Part shown: piece after piece, positions 14,843 to 22,707 of the stretch
Layout: every line of letters starts with the position of its first letter
Numbering within the stretch: position 1 is the stretch's first letter
Translations under genes and position numbers: made by a program
Source: JBMDXB01 sp048594975
GTDB lineage: Bacteria; Acidobacteriota; Vicinamibacteria; Vicinamibacterales; 2-12-FULL-66-21
DNA: 32,723 nucleotides
Direction of reading: 5' to 3'
NCBI GenBank assembly: GCA_048594975.1
Contig: JBMDXQ010000107.1
Location: 1 to 32,723 of the forward strand
The notes under the pieces: generated by a model
The model's database searches: none
The model's input: only the letters and a program-made list of their open reading frames with translations
Told to the model about the DNA's origin: nothing

Positions 14843-16543
14843 TCAGCCGATCACCTTGACTGGGATCTTCTGACTCGTCTCCCGGCCGGCCTCGCGAGTA
14901 CGCAGCTCGATCTCGTATTCGCCCGGCACGAGCCAGGCGAGGGACAGACCGAACTGCACGATCCCGGTGCCGGTCGCGTCGAGCACGTCGAGGTCGCGCA
15001 TCCGCTGTCCCCAGCGGTTCAGCAGCCGCGCCGACACGTGCACCGGCCGGGCGTCGCTCGTCATCGCCGGGGCGCGGACGATGAGCCGGTCGGATCGGCG
15101 GAACTCCCGCGCCGGTGTCGGCGGTGCCTCCGGGTTGACGCTGGCCGCCTGGAACTCGCGCAGCGTGCGGGCGCGGATGATCTCCGGCGGCAGCGACGCC
15201 AGGCGGGGCCCGTCCGGCCCCGGCACGTCGACGTCGCGCGCCTCGCGATCGAGGACCGACCCGTCGGCCGACAGGATCGTCAAATCGAGCTCGACGCGGC
15301 CGGCCGGCACGATCCCCTCGGCCAGCTCCAGCGCACCGATGGTCGCGTCGAACAGCACCGCGCCGCCGCCGCCCCTCGTGGCGCGGAGCTGGACGGCGTG
15401 CGGCCGTCGCGTGGCGGCAGGCGCGCGGCTTGGCGGCTCCCACGTCACCCGCAGGCGCATCCCGCCGTCGGCGAGCCGCGTCACTCCGTACCATGACCGG
15501 ATCATCGCGCTTCGCCGCAGCACCCGGAGCGGCCGCGGCGGCTCGTCCGTCCTGGCGGCCGTTCGCGGGATCGGCGTCCAGAAGCCGGCCGGGGCGCGAA
15601 CGATCGCGCCGCGCCGCTTCGCCGTGAGCTCGAGGCGGTGGAACCGGCCCTCGCCGGGCTGCGACGGACGGAAGGCGAGAACGTAGTAGGTGTCGAGATC
15701 GCGCGACATCCTGGCGAGCGCTGCCGGCAGCTGGTCGCCGGCGGCCATTTCGCCACCGGTGTCGGCAGCCAGCCGCCGCAGCCGCTCGTCAACGGCGGCA
15801 CGCCCGGCCGCTGCATCGGAGGACGGGGCGGCCGGGTTGAGGGTATAGATGGACACGCCCGCGCGGGCGGCGAGACGCGCGATGCCCTGGAAGTCCGGGA
15901 TCCGCCGCTCGCGATCGGCGGCAGGCGGACCGGCAAATCCCTCGCTGACGAAGGCGATGGCGCTGCGTCCCGGCGCCGCGTCGCCGAGGCGCGTGACCAG
16001 CGCGCGCAGCGCGGACGTGACGATCTGCGCGCGCGACGCTTCGACGAGCGCCGGCGCGCGGCCGAGGTACTGCTCCTCGAACGCCGACCGTGGCGCGAAG
16101 TCGCCGGCACGTCCGTCGAACGTCTCGACGGCGGCCTTCCAGGTGGCAGGATCCGGCGACAGCTCGATGGTCAGCTGCGAATCGAGCGGCTTCATCACCG
16201 TGACGCGATCGGACGGGTGCGCGTGCTCGTCGAGGAAGCGTCGGAGCGCGTCCCGGACGCGTTCGGTGCTGGCACCGGCGCTGACGTGGAACTCGTCCAG
16301 TAAGATCGCGAACGAGCGGGAGCCGCCGGGCTGCGCCGCGTGGCGGCGGAGCTCGACCGCTTCGATCGCCTGCGTGACGCCGCCGGAGCGCACATCGAAG
16401 TCGGAGGCCTTCAGGTCGAGGAGGGGCCGGCCCGCGGCGTCGGTCACGACCGCACCCACGCGCACCGTCGGAGGACTGGCCGGCTCCTGGCCAGCGGCTG
16501 CCGCCGGGAGGGCGGACGCGAGGAGGAGTGGCAGCCAGCGCAC
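14843..16543 (-). CDS. Exported VWFA-domain protein (acidobacterial VWFA-related family)
   Basis: This 566-residue protein begins with a signal peptide (MRWLPLLLASALPAAAAGQ). It then has the family's N-terminal strand region VRVGAVVTDAAGRPLLDLKASDFDV, matching the usual VTDxxGxxVxxLxxxDF signature. The VWFA domain (about 85-300) has FAILLDEFHVS at the metal-site position, SDRVTVM, SAIAFVSEGFAG and GVSIYTLNP, and ends with DTYYVLAFRPS. The metal-ion motif is altered from DxSxS, as is common in this group. The C-terminal 250 residues look beta-rich, with no known motif. The start is GTG 16543, with GGGAGG about twelve bases upstream. It lies between an amidohydrolase and an Asp-box protein. A decayed homologue lies at 11956-12275. 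Confidence 0.82.
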   Translation of the reverse strand: MRWLPLLLASALPAAAAGQEPASPPTVRVGAVVTDAAGRPLLDLKASDFDVRSGGVTQAIEAVELRRHAAQPGGSRSFAILLDEFHVSAGASTERVRDALRRFLDEHAHPSDRVTVMKPLDSQLTIELSPDPATWKAAVETFDGRAGDFAPRSAFEEQYLGRAPALVEASRAQIVTSALRALVTRLGDAAPGRSAIAFVSEGFAGPPAADRERRIPDFQGIARLAARAGVSIYTLNPAAPSSDAAAGRAAVDERLRRLAADTGGEMAAGDQLPAALARMSRDLDTYYVLAFRPSQPGEGRFHRLELTAKRRGAIVRAPAGFWTPIPRTAARTDEPPRPLRVLRRSAMIRSWYGVTRLADGGMRLRVTWEPPSRAPAATRRPHAVQLRATRGGGGAVLFDATIGALELAEGIVPAGRVELDLTILSADGSVLDREARDVDVPGPDGPRLASLPPEIIRARTLREFQAASVNPEAPPTPAREFRRSDRLIVRAPAMTSDARPVHVSARLLNRWGQRMRDLDVLDATGTGIVQFGLSLAWLVPGEYEIELRTREAGRETSQKIPVKVIG

Positions 16544-16599
16544 GGATCGAGTCTACCTCCCGCCGCGCCGGCGCAGCGGCGGGACGGCGGCGACCTCGC

Positions 16600-17964
16600 C
16601 TACTTGTAGCGCGTGCCCCTCTTCACCACCACGTCCACGCGTTGCAGCAGCGCGACGTGCCGCAGCACGTCGCCGCGCACCGCGATGATGTCCGCGTACT
16701 TCCCGGGCGTGACCGTGCCGACGTCGCGATCGACCTTCATCGCGACCGCCGGCCAGTAGGTCGCGCCGCGTATCGCCGTCATCGGGTCGACCCCGAGGAT
16801 GTTGACCCAGGCGTCCAGCTCACGCCACGTTGACTGGCTGTGGAACTTCATCGGGATGCCGCTGTCGGTACCGACGAGCAGCACGACACCGGATTCCTGT
16901 AGCTGCCGGAACTTGCGCGCCAGCGTCGGCCGCCGCGCCGGCGTCAGCTGAAAGTACGGCAGCCGGTCGGGATGCTCGATGGAACGGCGGATGTCGTCGA
17001 CGATGGCGGGGGGCAGGCCCTCGTGCCACGCCGTGTCGTCGAGCGCTTCCGGGTTGTCGCGCAGGTACTCGTAGTTGAGCAGGCCCTCGATCGTCGGCGT
17101 CCAGAACAGCGGCCCGCGGCTCATGTTCGCGGTGCGCTCGCGGATCGCCCGGATCACGTCGTCGGGATACTCTGGCGCGCTCGACAGGCCCGTGTGCTCG
17201 AAGCAATCGACCCCGGCGGCAATGCCCCGCCGGATCTCCTCGGGCCGATGTGCGTGCGCGACGACCGGCAGTCTGCGGCGGTGTGCCTCGTCGACGACCG
17301 CGTCCACCTCCGCCATCGTCATCTGGTCCTGGTCGATCAGCTTGATCACGTTCACGCCCGCGTCGGCCAGCTTGCGCACCTTCGCCCGCGCATCGTCGGC
17401 ACCGTTGACGCCCCACCGGAACGGCTCGGTGCCCGGATAGGGTTCGTGCTGGATGAACGGGCCGGAGACGTACACGGTCGCGCCCGCGATCTTCCCGAGA
17501 TTGATGCGATCGCGCACGCTGATGCTGGGCTCGAGCGGCGCGCCGAGGTCGCGCGCGCTGGTGACGCCGGCGAGCAGCAGCTGCTTCGCCGAGGCCGGCA
17601 TGATGACCTGCTCGAATTGCGACGGGTAGGTCTTGTCCCAGTGCGCGTAGTCGGCATGGCCGTTGATCATCAGGTGGACGTGCATGTCCCAGAGCCCGGG
17701 CAGCACGCTCATCCCCTCGGTAGAAATGACCTCTGCGCCGGTCGGGATGTCGAGGGTGTCAACCTGCCCGACTGCCTTGATCCGTTCGCCGTCGACCACG
17801 ATGACGCTGTTGCGAATCGGCCGGCTGCCGAAGCCGTCGATCAGGGTGCCGCCGACCAGGGCCTTCACCGCGGCCCGCCCGGCCGGCTGCGCGGGCGCGG
17901 CGGTCACGTGGCTCACCACCCGGTGGGCGAGTACCAGCACGACGAGCGGGACAATGAGTCTCAC
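16600..17964 (-). CDS. Exported metal-dependent amidohydrolase (imidazolonepropionase/prolidase-like)
   Basis: This protein of about 454 residues has an N-terminal signal sequence (LIVPLVVLVLAHRVV). It has the full ligand set of a binuclear amidohydrolase: the HxH pair in WDMHVHLM, a Lys in NVIKLIDQD, His in VVAHAHRPEE, His in CFEHTGLS, and the catalytic Asp in LVGTDSGIP. The C-terminus has GTVTPGKYADIIAV, the usual small beta-sandwich closure. Members hydrolyse imidic or amide bonds, including Xaa-Pro dipeptides; the substrate here is unknown. I place the start at GTG 17964, ten bases after GGAGG; GTG 17970 is an alternative. It is the first gene of the minus-strand set and diverges from the CoA-transferase, with about 115 bases between them. 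Confidence 0.88.
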   Translation of the reverse strand: MRLIVPLVVLVLAHRVVSHVTAAPAQPAGRAAVKALVGGTLIDGFGSRPIRNSVIVVDGERIKAVGQVDTLDIPTGAEVISTEGMSVLPGLWDMHVHLMINGHADYAHWDKTYPSQFEQVIMPASAKQLLLAGVTSARDLGAPLEPSISVRDRINLGKIAGATVYVSGPFIQHEPYPGTEPFRWGVNGADDARAKVRKLADAGVNVIKLIDQDQMTMAEVDAVVDEAHRRRLPVVAHAHRPEEIRRGIAAGVDCFEHTGLSSAPEYPDDVIRAIRERTANMSRGPLFWTPTIEGLLNYEYLRDNPEALDDTAWHEGLPPAIVDDIRRSIEHPDRLPYFQLTPARRPTLARKFRQLQESGVVLLVGTDSGIPMKFHSQSTWRELDAWVNILGVDPMTAIRGATYWPAVAMKVDRDVGTVTPGKYADIIAVRGDVLRHVALLQRVDVVVKRGTRYK

Positions 17965-18079
17965 GCGCACACGCCCTCCCTGTATGGTCAGAAAGCAAGA
18001 AGGTAGCATCATCTATGCATGGATCGGAGCGTCCCGGCGGTTCCTCGCCGGATTTTCGGCTCCGTCCGGTGGAATTCAT

Positions 18080-19396
18080 ATGAATGACTGGTCAAAACAG
18101 GCGGTAAGTGCCGGCGACGTGCTGAAGCGCGTTCAGAGCGGGATGCGGGTTTTCGTCCACGGGGCTGCCGCGACTCCGACGCCCCTGCTCGAAGCGCTGG
18201 CCGCGCGGCACGATCTCGAGAACATCACGCTGTACCACATGCATACCAACGGCCCGGCTCCATTTGCCGAGCCGAAGCACGCGGGCCGGTTCCTGTCGAT
18301 TTCCCTCTTCACGGGCCAGCCGGTGCGGACGGCGATCGCCGAGGGCCGCGCCGACTTCATGCCGATCTTCCTGTCGGATATCCCGTGCCTGTTCTCGTCG
18401 CGCAAGGTGCAGCTCGACGTGGCGCTGGTGCAGCTGTCGCCGCCCGATCGTCACGGTTACTGCACGCTGGGCACGTCGGTCGACACGGCGCTCGCCGCGG
18501 CGCATTCGGCACGCTACGTGATCGCGGAGATCAACGAGCAGATGCCGCGGACCCATGGCAACACCATCGTGCCGTTCTCGCGGATCAGCGCCTTCATCCA
18601 CACGAACCGTCCGCTCCACATGCAGGAGCCGACCAAGCCGACGCCCGTCGAGGAGGCGATCGGCGCCCACGTCGCGTCGCTCGTGCCTGACGGGGCGACG
18701 CTGCAGATGGGGATCGGCGCCATCCCGGACGCCGCGCTCCGCCGGCTGTTCGACAAGCACGATCTCGGCGTGCACACCGAGATGCTGTCCGACGGCGTCA
18801 TCGATCTGGTCAAGGCGGGCGTCATCACCAACCGGCTGAAGGCGGTGCACCCGGGGCGCACGGTCACGAGCTTCATCATGGGCTCGAGGCGGCTCTACGA
18901 CTGGGTGAACGACAACCCGCTCGTCGAGTTCCACCCCTGCGATCGCACCAACGACACCGCGCTCATCCGGCGCAACGACCGGGTCATCGCGATCAACTCG
19001 GCCGTCGAAGTCGACCTCTCGGGCCAGGTCTGCGCGGACTCCATGGGGTTCAGGATCTATTCCGGGATCGGCGGGCAGATGGACTTCATGCGCGGCGCGG
19101 CCCTCTCGAAGGAAGGCAAGCCCGTGCTCGCGATGCCGTCGACCGCAGCCGGCGGCAAGATCTCGCGCATCGTCATGTCGCTGAAGCCCGGCGCAGGCGT
19201 GGTCACGACGCGCGGACACGTGCACTGGCTCGTTACCGAGTACGGGGCGGTCAACCTGTTCGGTAAGTCGTTGCGCGAGCGCGCGGACCTGCTCATCTCG
19301 ATTGCGCATCCCGACTTCCGCGCGGAGCTGCGCCGTGAGTACGCGCAGGTCCGGCACGTGGCGCTGCCCGAACCAGTGCCGATGGTGCAGTCCTGA
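18080..19396 (+). CDS. Acetyl-CoA hydrolase / 4-hydroxybutyrate CoA-transferase family protein
   Basis: This 438-residue enzyme of the Cat1/AbfT family moves CoA between acyl groups through a glutamyl-CoA thioester. The likely catalytic residue is Glu234 in HTEMLSDG. Other family marks are DGATLQMGIGAIPDAAL, the AINSAVEVDLSGQV strand and the oxyanion/CoA-binding loop YSGIGGQMDF. The length fits 4-hydroxybutyrate or propionate/acetate CoA-transferases. The substrate cannot be fixed, and no butyrate or GABA genes are nearby. The ATG at 18080 follows GGTGGAA. A 22-codon frame at 18015-18083 overlaps this start by ATGA but has no support as a real peptide. The gene is convergent with the SPFH gene, and a long hairpin separates them. 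Confidence 0.92.
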   Translation: MNDWSKQAVSAGDVLKRVQSGMRVFVHGAAATPTPLLEALAARHDLENITLYHMHTNGPAPFAEPKHAGRFLSISLFTGQPVRTAIAEGRADFMPIFLSDIPCLFSSRKVQLDVALVQLSPPDRHGYCTLGTSVDTALAAAHSARYVIAEINEQMPRTHGNTIVPFSRISAFIHTNRPLHMQEPTKPTPVEEAIGAHVASLVPDGATLQMGIGAIPDAALRRLFDKHDLGVHTEMLSDGVIDLVKAGVITNRLKAVHPGRTVTSFIMGSRRLYDWVNDNPLVEFHPCDRTNDTALIRRNDRVIAINSAVEVDLSGQVCADSMGFRIYSGIGGQMDFMRGAALSKEGKPVLAMPSTAAGGKISRIVMSLKPGAGVVTTRGHVHWLVTEYGAVNLFGKSLRERADLLISIAHPDFRAELRREYAQVRHVALPEPVPMVQS

Positions 19397-19410
19397 CGCG
19401 TGTCGTTGCT

Positions 19411-19460
19411 GAATGACGAATGCCGAACGCCGACCATTCGGCATTCGGCATTCGGCATTC
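19411..19460. repeat. Near-perfect hairpin made of ATTCGGC repeats between convergent genes
   Basis: The right arm contains GGCATTC units in tandem (19438-19460). The left arm (19411-19433) is their reverse complement with two substitutions. Pairing gives 21 of 23 base pairs around a 4-base loop (19434-19437). It lies 14 bases after the CoA-transferase stop and 8 bases before the stop of the opposing SPFH gene. It would form in transcripts from both sides and may act as a shared terminator or 3'-end protector, though no T-run follows on either strand. Confidence 0.75.
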
Positions 19461-19468
19461 GACCGGCG

Positions 19469-20398
19469 CTAGCGCGCCGCAGGCGCTTCCCCTCCGACCA
19501 TCTTCATCGCCAGCGCAATCATCGAACCGACGTCGGCGACGTTGGCCGGCAGGACGATGGTGTTGCCGGCCTTGGCGAGCTCGCCGAACTGCGCGATGTA
19601 CTGTTCGGCGACGCGCAGCTGCACGGCCTCGAAGCCGCCCGGCACCTTGATCGCCTCGGCCACGCGCCGGATGCCTTCGGCAGTCGCGGCCGCGACCGCC
19701 AGGATCGCCGACGCCTGCCCTTCCGCCTCGTTGATCTGCTGCTGCTTGCGCGCTTCCGAGTGTTTGATGACCTCCTGCTTGGCGCCCTCGGCGGTGTTGA
19801 TCGCGGCGTCGCGGGTGCCTTCCGAGGTGAGGATGACCGCGCGCTTCTCGCGCTCGGCGCGCATCTGCTTCTCCATCGCGGCGAGCACGTCCTGCGGCGG
19901 CGTGATGTTCTTGATCTCGTAGCGCAGCACCTTCACGCCCCAGGCATCGGACGCCTTGTCCAACTCGCTCACCACCGCGGTGTTGATGTTCGTGCGCTCC
20001 TCGAAGGTGCGGTCGAGATCGATCTTGCCCACCTCGCTGCGCAGCGTCGTCTGCGCCAGCTGACTGATGGCGAACAAGTAATCGGCAATGCCGTAGGAGG
20101 CCCGCTCCGGGTTGAGCACCTTGAGATAGAGGACGCCGTCGACCCCCACCTGCACGTTGTCGCGGGTGATGCACACCTGCGCCGGGATGTCGACTGCCGC
20201 CTCCTTCAGCGAGTGCCGGTAGCGGATCGTGTCCACGAACGGCAGCAGAATGTGGAAGCCGGCGCTGATCGTCTTGTGGTAGCGGCCGAGGCGCTCGACG
20301 ACGTAGGCGCTCTGCTGGGGGACGACGATTGCCGTCCGCGCGATGACGAACAGGATCACGACCGCGAGAATGAAGAAGACGATCAGGCCGCCGGTCAT
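19469..20398 (-). CDS. SPFH/Band 7 membrane protein (QmcA-like paraslipin)
   Basis: This is a 309-residue protein. One N-terminal membrane helix (LIVFFILAVVILFVIARTAI) is followed by the SPFH domain (about 25-190), with VVPQQSAYVVERLGRYHKT, GFHILLPFVDTIRYRHSLKE and LRSEVGKIDLDRTFEERTNIN. A charged coiled-coil follows (MEKQMRAEREKRAVIL, then AINTAEGAKQEVIKHSEARKQQQ), and a paraslipin-type end (VPGGFEAVQLRVAEQYIAQF). Such proteins form large ring or cage assemblies in the membrane and are linked to membrane quality control. Its ATG overlaps the stop of the NfeD-like gene by 4 bases, the usual SPFH-NfeD pairing. Confidence 0.93.
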   Translation of the reverse strand: MTGGLIVFFILAVVILFVIARTAIVVPQQSAYVVERLGRYHKTISAGFHILLPFVDTIRYRHSLKEAAVDIPAQVCITRDNVQVGVDGVLYLKVLNPERASYGIADYLFAISQLAQTTLRSEVGKIDLDRTFEERTNINTAVVSELDKASDAWGVKVLRYEIKNITPPQDVLAAMEKQMRAEREKRAVILTSEGTRDAAINTAEGAKQEVIKHSEARKQQQINEAEGQASAILAVAAATAEGIRRVAEAIKVPGGFEAVQLRVAEQYIAQFGELAKAGNTIVLPANVADVGSMIALAMKMVGGEAPAAR

Positions 20399-20838
20399 GG
20401 GCGCGCTCCTTCGGCTTTGATGAGGATCATCAGGCGATCGACGGAGACCACGGTGCAGCGCTGCCCGGGCGCCAGCGGGAAGGCGTCGGTGTTGCGCGCC
20501 GACCACACCGATCCGCGCAGCTCCGCGCGGCCCACCGCGCCGGCCGCGATCGCCTCGAGCGGGACGGCGGTCTCTCCCACGAGCGAGTCGACGTCGCTGC
20601 CGGGACGATCGACCTCGAGCCAGCGCAGGATCGGCCTGCGGAAGAGCAGCAGCGAGACCACCGCCACCACCGAGAAGAGGAGAAACTGCAGCCACGCGGG
20701 GCCGGCAACACCGAACAGGTGAAGGGTACCGATGGCCAGCGCGGCGATGCCGAAGAAGATGACGTAGAAGCCGCCCGAGGCCGCCATCTCCAGGGCGATC
20801 AGGACCAGGCCGATCACGAGCCAGTGCCACCAGGACAT
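20395..20838 (-). CDS. NfeD-like membrane protein, partner of the SPFH protein
   Basis: This 147-residue protein has three or four N-terminal membrane segments (WHWLVIGLVLIALEMAASGG, then FYVIFFGIAALAIGTLHLF and FLLFSVVAVVSLLLF). A C-terminal OB-fold-like domain covers about residues 85-145 (VGETAVPLEAIAAGAVGRAE and CTVVSVDRLMILIKA). This is the short NfeD form without the N-terminal serine protease domain. Short NfeD proteins are encoded beside paraslipins and bind them. The 4-base overlap with the SPFH gene supports joint translation. The upstream gene at 20860 is only 21 bases away. Confidence 0.9.
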   Translation of the reverse strand: MSWWHWLVIGLVLIALEMAASGGFYVIFFGIAALAIGTLHLFGVAGPAWLQFLLFSVVAVVSLLLFRRPILRWLEVDRPGSDVDSLVGETAVPLEAIAAGAVGRAELRGSVWSARNTDAFPLAPGQRCTVVSVDRLMILIKAEGARP

Positions 20839-20859
20839 TCGCTGCGGCGGGAAGCGCGC

Positions 20860-21714
20860 CTATTCTATGGCAACTCGCGCGGCGGCGTAGCGCACGCGCG
20901 CGCGCACGTGCCGCGCCGCCCTGAGCGCGGGGGCGTACCACGGAGGCTGCGAGGTGAAGACCTCCCGCGCCATCCGTGCCTCCTCGTCCGAGGTCGCGCC
21001 CTGGCGGCGCATCGTCTGCACGCGGCTGCAGTAGCGGCACCATAGATCGAAGTAGTCGGCGTCGAGGGCCGCGAGCAGGCTCGTGTAGGCGCCGAACGTG
21101 GGCGAGGGAACGGGCGCGCCCGGGTGGCGCACGTGGCGCAGCAACCCGAGGCGGTTCTCGATCGCGGACTCCGCGTGCCGCATCAGGATCGCGGTGTAAA
21201 CGTTGTCCCAGCAGACCTCGCCGACGATGTAGTCGCGGAAGCGGTCGCGGTGCCCGGCGAACCACGCCGGCTGCATCGCGATCGCATCGACGCCGGCAAG
21301 CTGGATGCCGACGTCGCGCCCGGTGGCGCCGTCGACGTCGAGCCGCGAGAACGCGACCGCCTGCCTGCCCCCTCCCGCGACCCAGTCAACAGCGGCCTGC
21401 GACCAGACGATGTCGCCGTTGCTGTAGCAGAAGTACCGGGCGGCGCGGCGGCCCGCCTCGACGGCGAGCGCGTCCAGCATCTCGCGCAGGATCGCCTTGC
21501 GGGGGCCGGTGCGGCGGCCGGAAACGGTTCGCGAGTCACGCCGAAGCACCGCGAGCGTCTCGAGGCCCTCGACGTCGTGCGGCGCGTCGGCGAACTGCAG
21601 GTTCACCACATCCGCGTCGCGGAGCGCGCACATCGAGGCCACCGCCGCCGCCTGGCGGCGCGCCCCATCGCCGGAGGCGGCGAATGTATGGGTACCGAGG
21701 AGGAGGCGGCTCAT
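20860..21714 (-). CDS. Uncharacterised protein, possibly a GT-A-type glycosyltransferase
   Basis: I do not recognise this 284-residue protein with certainty. It is soluble, has no signal peptide, starts MSRLLLGTHTFAASGDG, and includes YFCYSNGDIVWSQAAVDWV and AVAFSRLDVDG. The SNGDI and DVDG segments, in a setting of alternating strands and helices, resemble the nucleotide-sugar-binding core of GT-A glycosyltransferases, where an Asp-x-Asp binds a metal. Later parts (FRDYIVGEVCWDNVYTAIL, RHPGAPVPSPTFGAYTSLLAAL) have no motif known to me. It lies just upstream of the NfeD and SPFH genes with a 21-base gap, so it is probably in the same transcript. A glycosyltransferase role is a guess from local sequence resemblance. 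Confidence 0.6.
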   Translation of the reverse strand: MSRLLLGTHTFAASGDGARRQAAAVASMCALRDADVVNLQFADAPHDVEGLETLAVLRRDSRTVSGRRTGPRKAILREMLDALAVEAGRRAARYFCYSNGDIVWSQAAVDWVAGGGRQAVAFSRLDVDGATGRDVGIQLAGVDAIAMQPAWFAGHRDRFRDYIVGEVCWDNVYTAILMRHAESAIENRLGLLRHVRHPGAPVPSPTFGAYTSLLAALDADYFDLWCRYCSRVQTMRRQGATSDEEARMAREVFTSQPPWYAPALRAARHVRARVRYAAARVAIE

Positions 21715-21799
21715 GTGCTCCCGGAGAAGGTCGCTCGTCCGCTCAAGTGCGGCGGTGCCAGCTGCGCAGGCGGGAGCAACTGCGCGTGCAAGGTGGAGG

Positions 21800-21842
21800 G
21801 TGCAGGGTGCCAGTGCACGGTGCTAGTGCCGGTGCACGGTGC
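21800..21842. repeat. Short GTGCACGGTGC-type repeats between genes
   Basis: The 191-base gap between the unknown gene and msrA contains variants of GGTGCAGGGTGC and GTGCACGGTGC. The last unit occurs twice exactly, about 18 bases apart. No gene or terminator is visible. The rest of the gap (21843-21905) shows nothing recognisable. Confidence 0.5.
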
Positions 21843-21905
21843 TTCCATTCGTCCGGTGCATAGTACCCCGCACGTCGCTCAGCTCAGCACTCCACGATTC
21901 CCCCT

Positions 21906-22547
21906 TCAGGCGGTTAGGCCGACAGGACACGACACGCCCGTCCCGCCGAGCCCGCAGTAGCCGCCGGGGTTCTTCGCCAGGTACTGCTGATGGTACTCCT
22001 CGGCGTAGTAGAACTCCGGCGCCTCGAGGATCTCGGTGGTGATGCGGCCGAAGCCCGCGGCGGTCAGGCGCTGCTGGTACTCGTCGCGCGACCGTTCCGC
22101 CGCGGCGCGCTGCGCCTCTGTGAACCAGTAGACCCCGGATCGATACTGCGTCCCGATGTCGTTGCCCTGGCGCATGCCCTGCGTCGGGTCGTGGTTCTCC
22201 CAGAAGATGCGCAGCAGCTGCTCGTACGCGATCTCCTGCGGATCGAAGAGGACGAGGATGACCTCTGCATGGCCGGTCATGCCGGTGCAGACCTCGCGGT
22301 ACGTGGGGTTCGGCGTGAACCCGGCGGCGTAGCCGACCGCGGTCGTGTAAACGCCAGGCTGCTTCCAGAACGCCTTCTCCGCACCCCAGAAACAGCCCAT
22401 CGCGAACATCGCCCGCTCGAGGCCAGCAGGAAACGGCTCCTCGAGGCGCGCACCGTTCACGTAATGGCGCTCCGGCACCGGCATGCGCTCGCCGCGCCCC
22501 GGCAGGGCGTCGTCCTTGCGAGGCATGGAGATCTTGCTGATAGCCAC
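21906..22547 (-). CDS. msrA: Peptide methionine sulfoxide reductase A
   Basis: This 213-residue enzyme reduces the S-form of methionine sulfoxide in proteins. The catalytic Cys is in MGCFWGAEKAFW. Further family motifs are AVGYAAGFTPNPTYREVCTGMTGHAE, FWENHDPTQGMRQGNDIGTQYRS and EFYYAEEYHQQYLAKNPGGYC. Two C-terminal cysteines (GYCGLGG and VSCPVG) match the resolving cysteines of three-Cys MsrA enzymes that recycle through thioredoxin. About 45 residues precede the core. No signal peptide is visible, so it is cytoplasmic. I chose GTG 22547 because AGGAGAGG lies at good spacing; an upstream frame exists without such a site. An msrB gene is found 5 kb away at 27477. Confidence 0.95.
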   Translation of the reverse strand: MAISKISMPRKDDALPGRGERMPVPERHYVNGARLEEPFPAGLERAMFAMGCFWGAEKAFWKQPGVYTTAVGYAAGFTPNPTYREVCTGMTGHAEVILVLFDPQEIAYEQLLRIFWENHDPTQGMRQGNDIGTQYRSGVYWFTEAQRAAAERSRDEYQQRLTAAGFGRITTEILEAPEFYYAEEYHQQYLAKNPGGYCGLGGTGVSCPVGLTA

Positions 22548-22707
22548 GGCGTCCTCTCCTCGTTGGGTTCTGTCCGCGTTGTTCAATGCCGGGGGCCCCA
22601 CCTCACGCGTCTTTACGCTCGCTGCGCCCGGCGGGTGGGCAATCGCGTGGGCCGTTGATCATCAGTCGCTCGCCAGGCCCGAGCCCCGAACGCCGCACCC
22701 GGCAGCG

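Noticed and set aside
18015..18083. A 22-codon upstream frame whose TGA overlaps the CoA-transferase ATG
   Set aside because: It has no biased codons, no ribosome-binding site and no sign of attenuator structure, unlike the cysteine leader.
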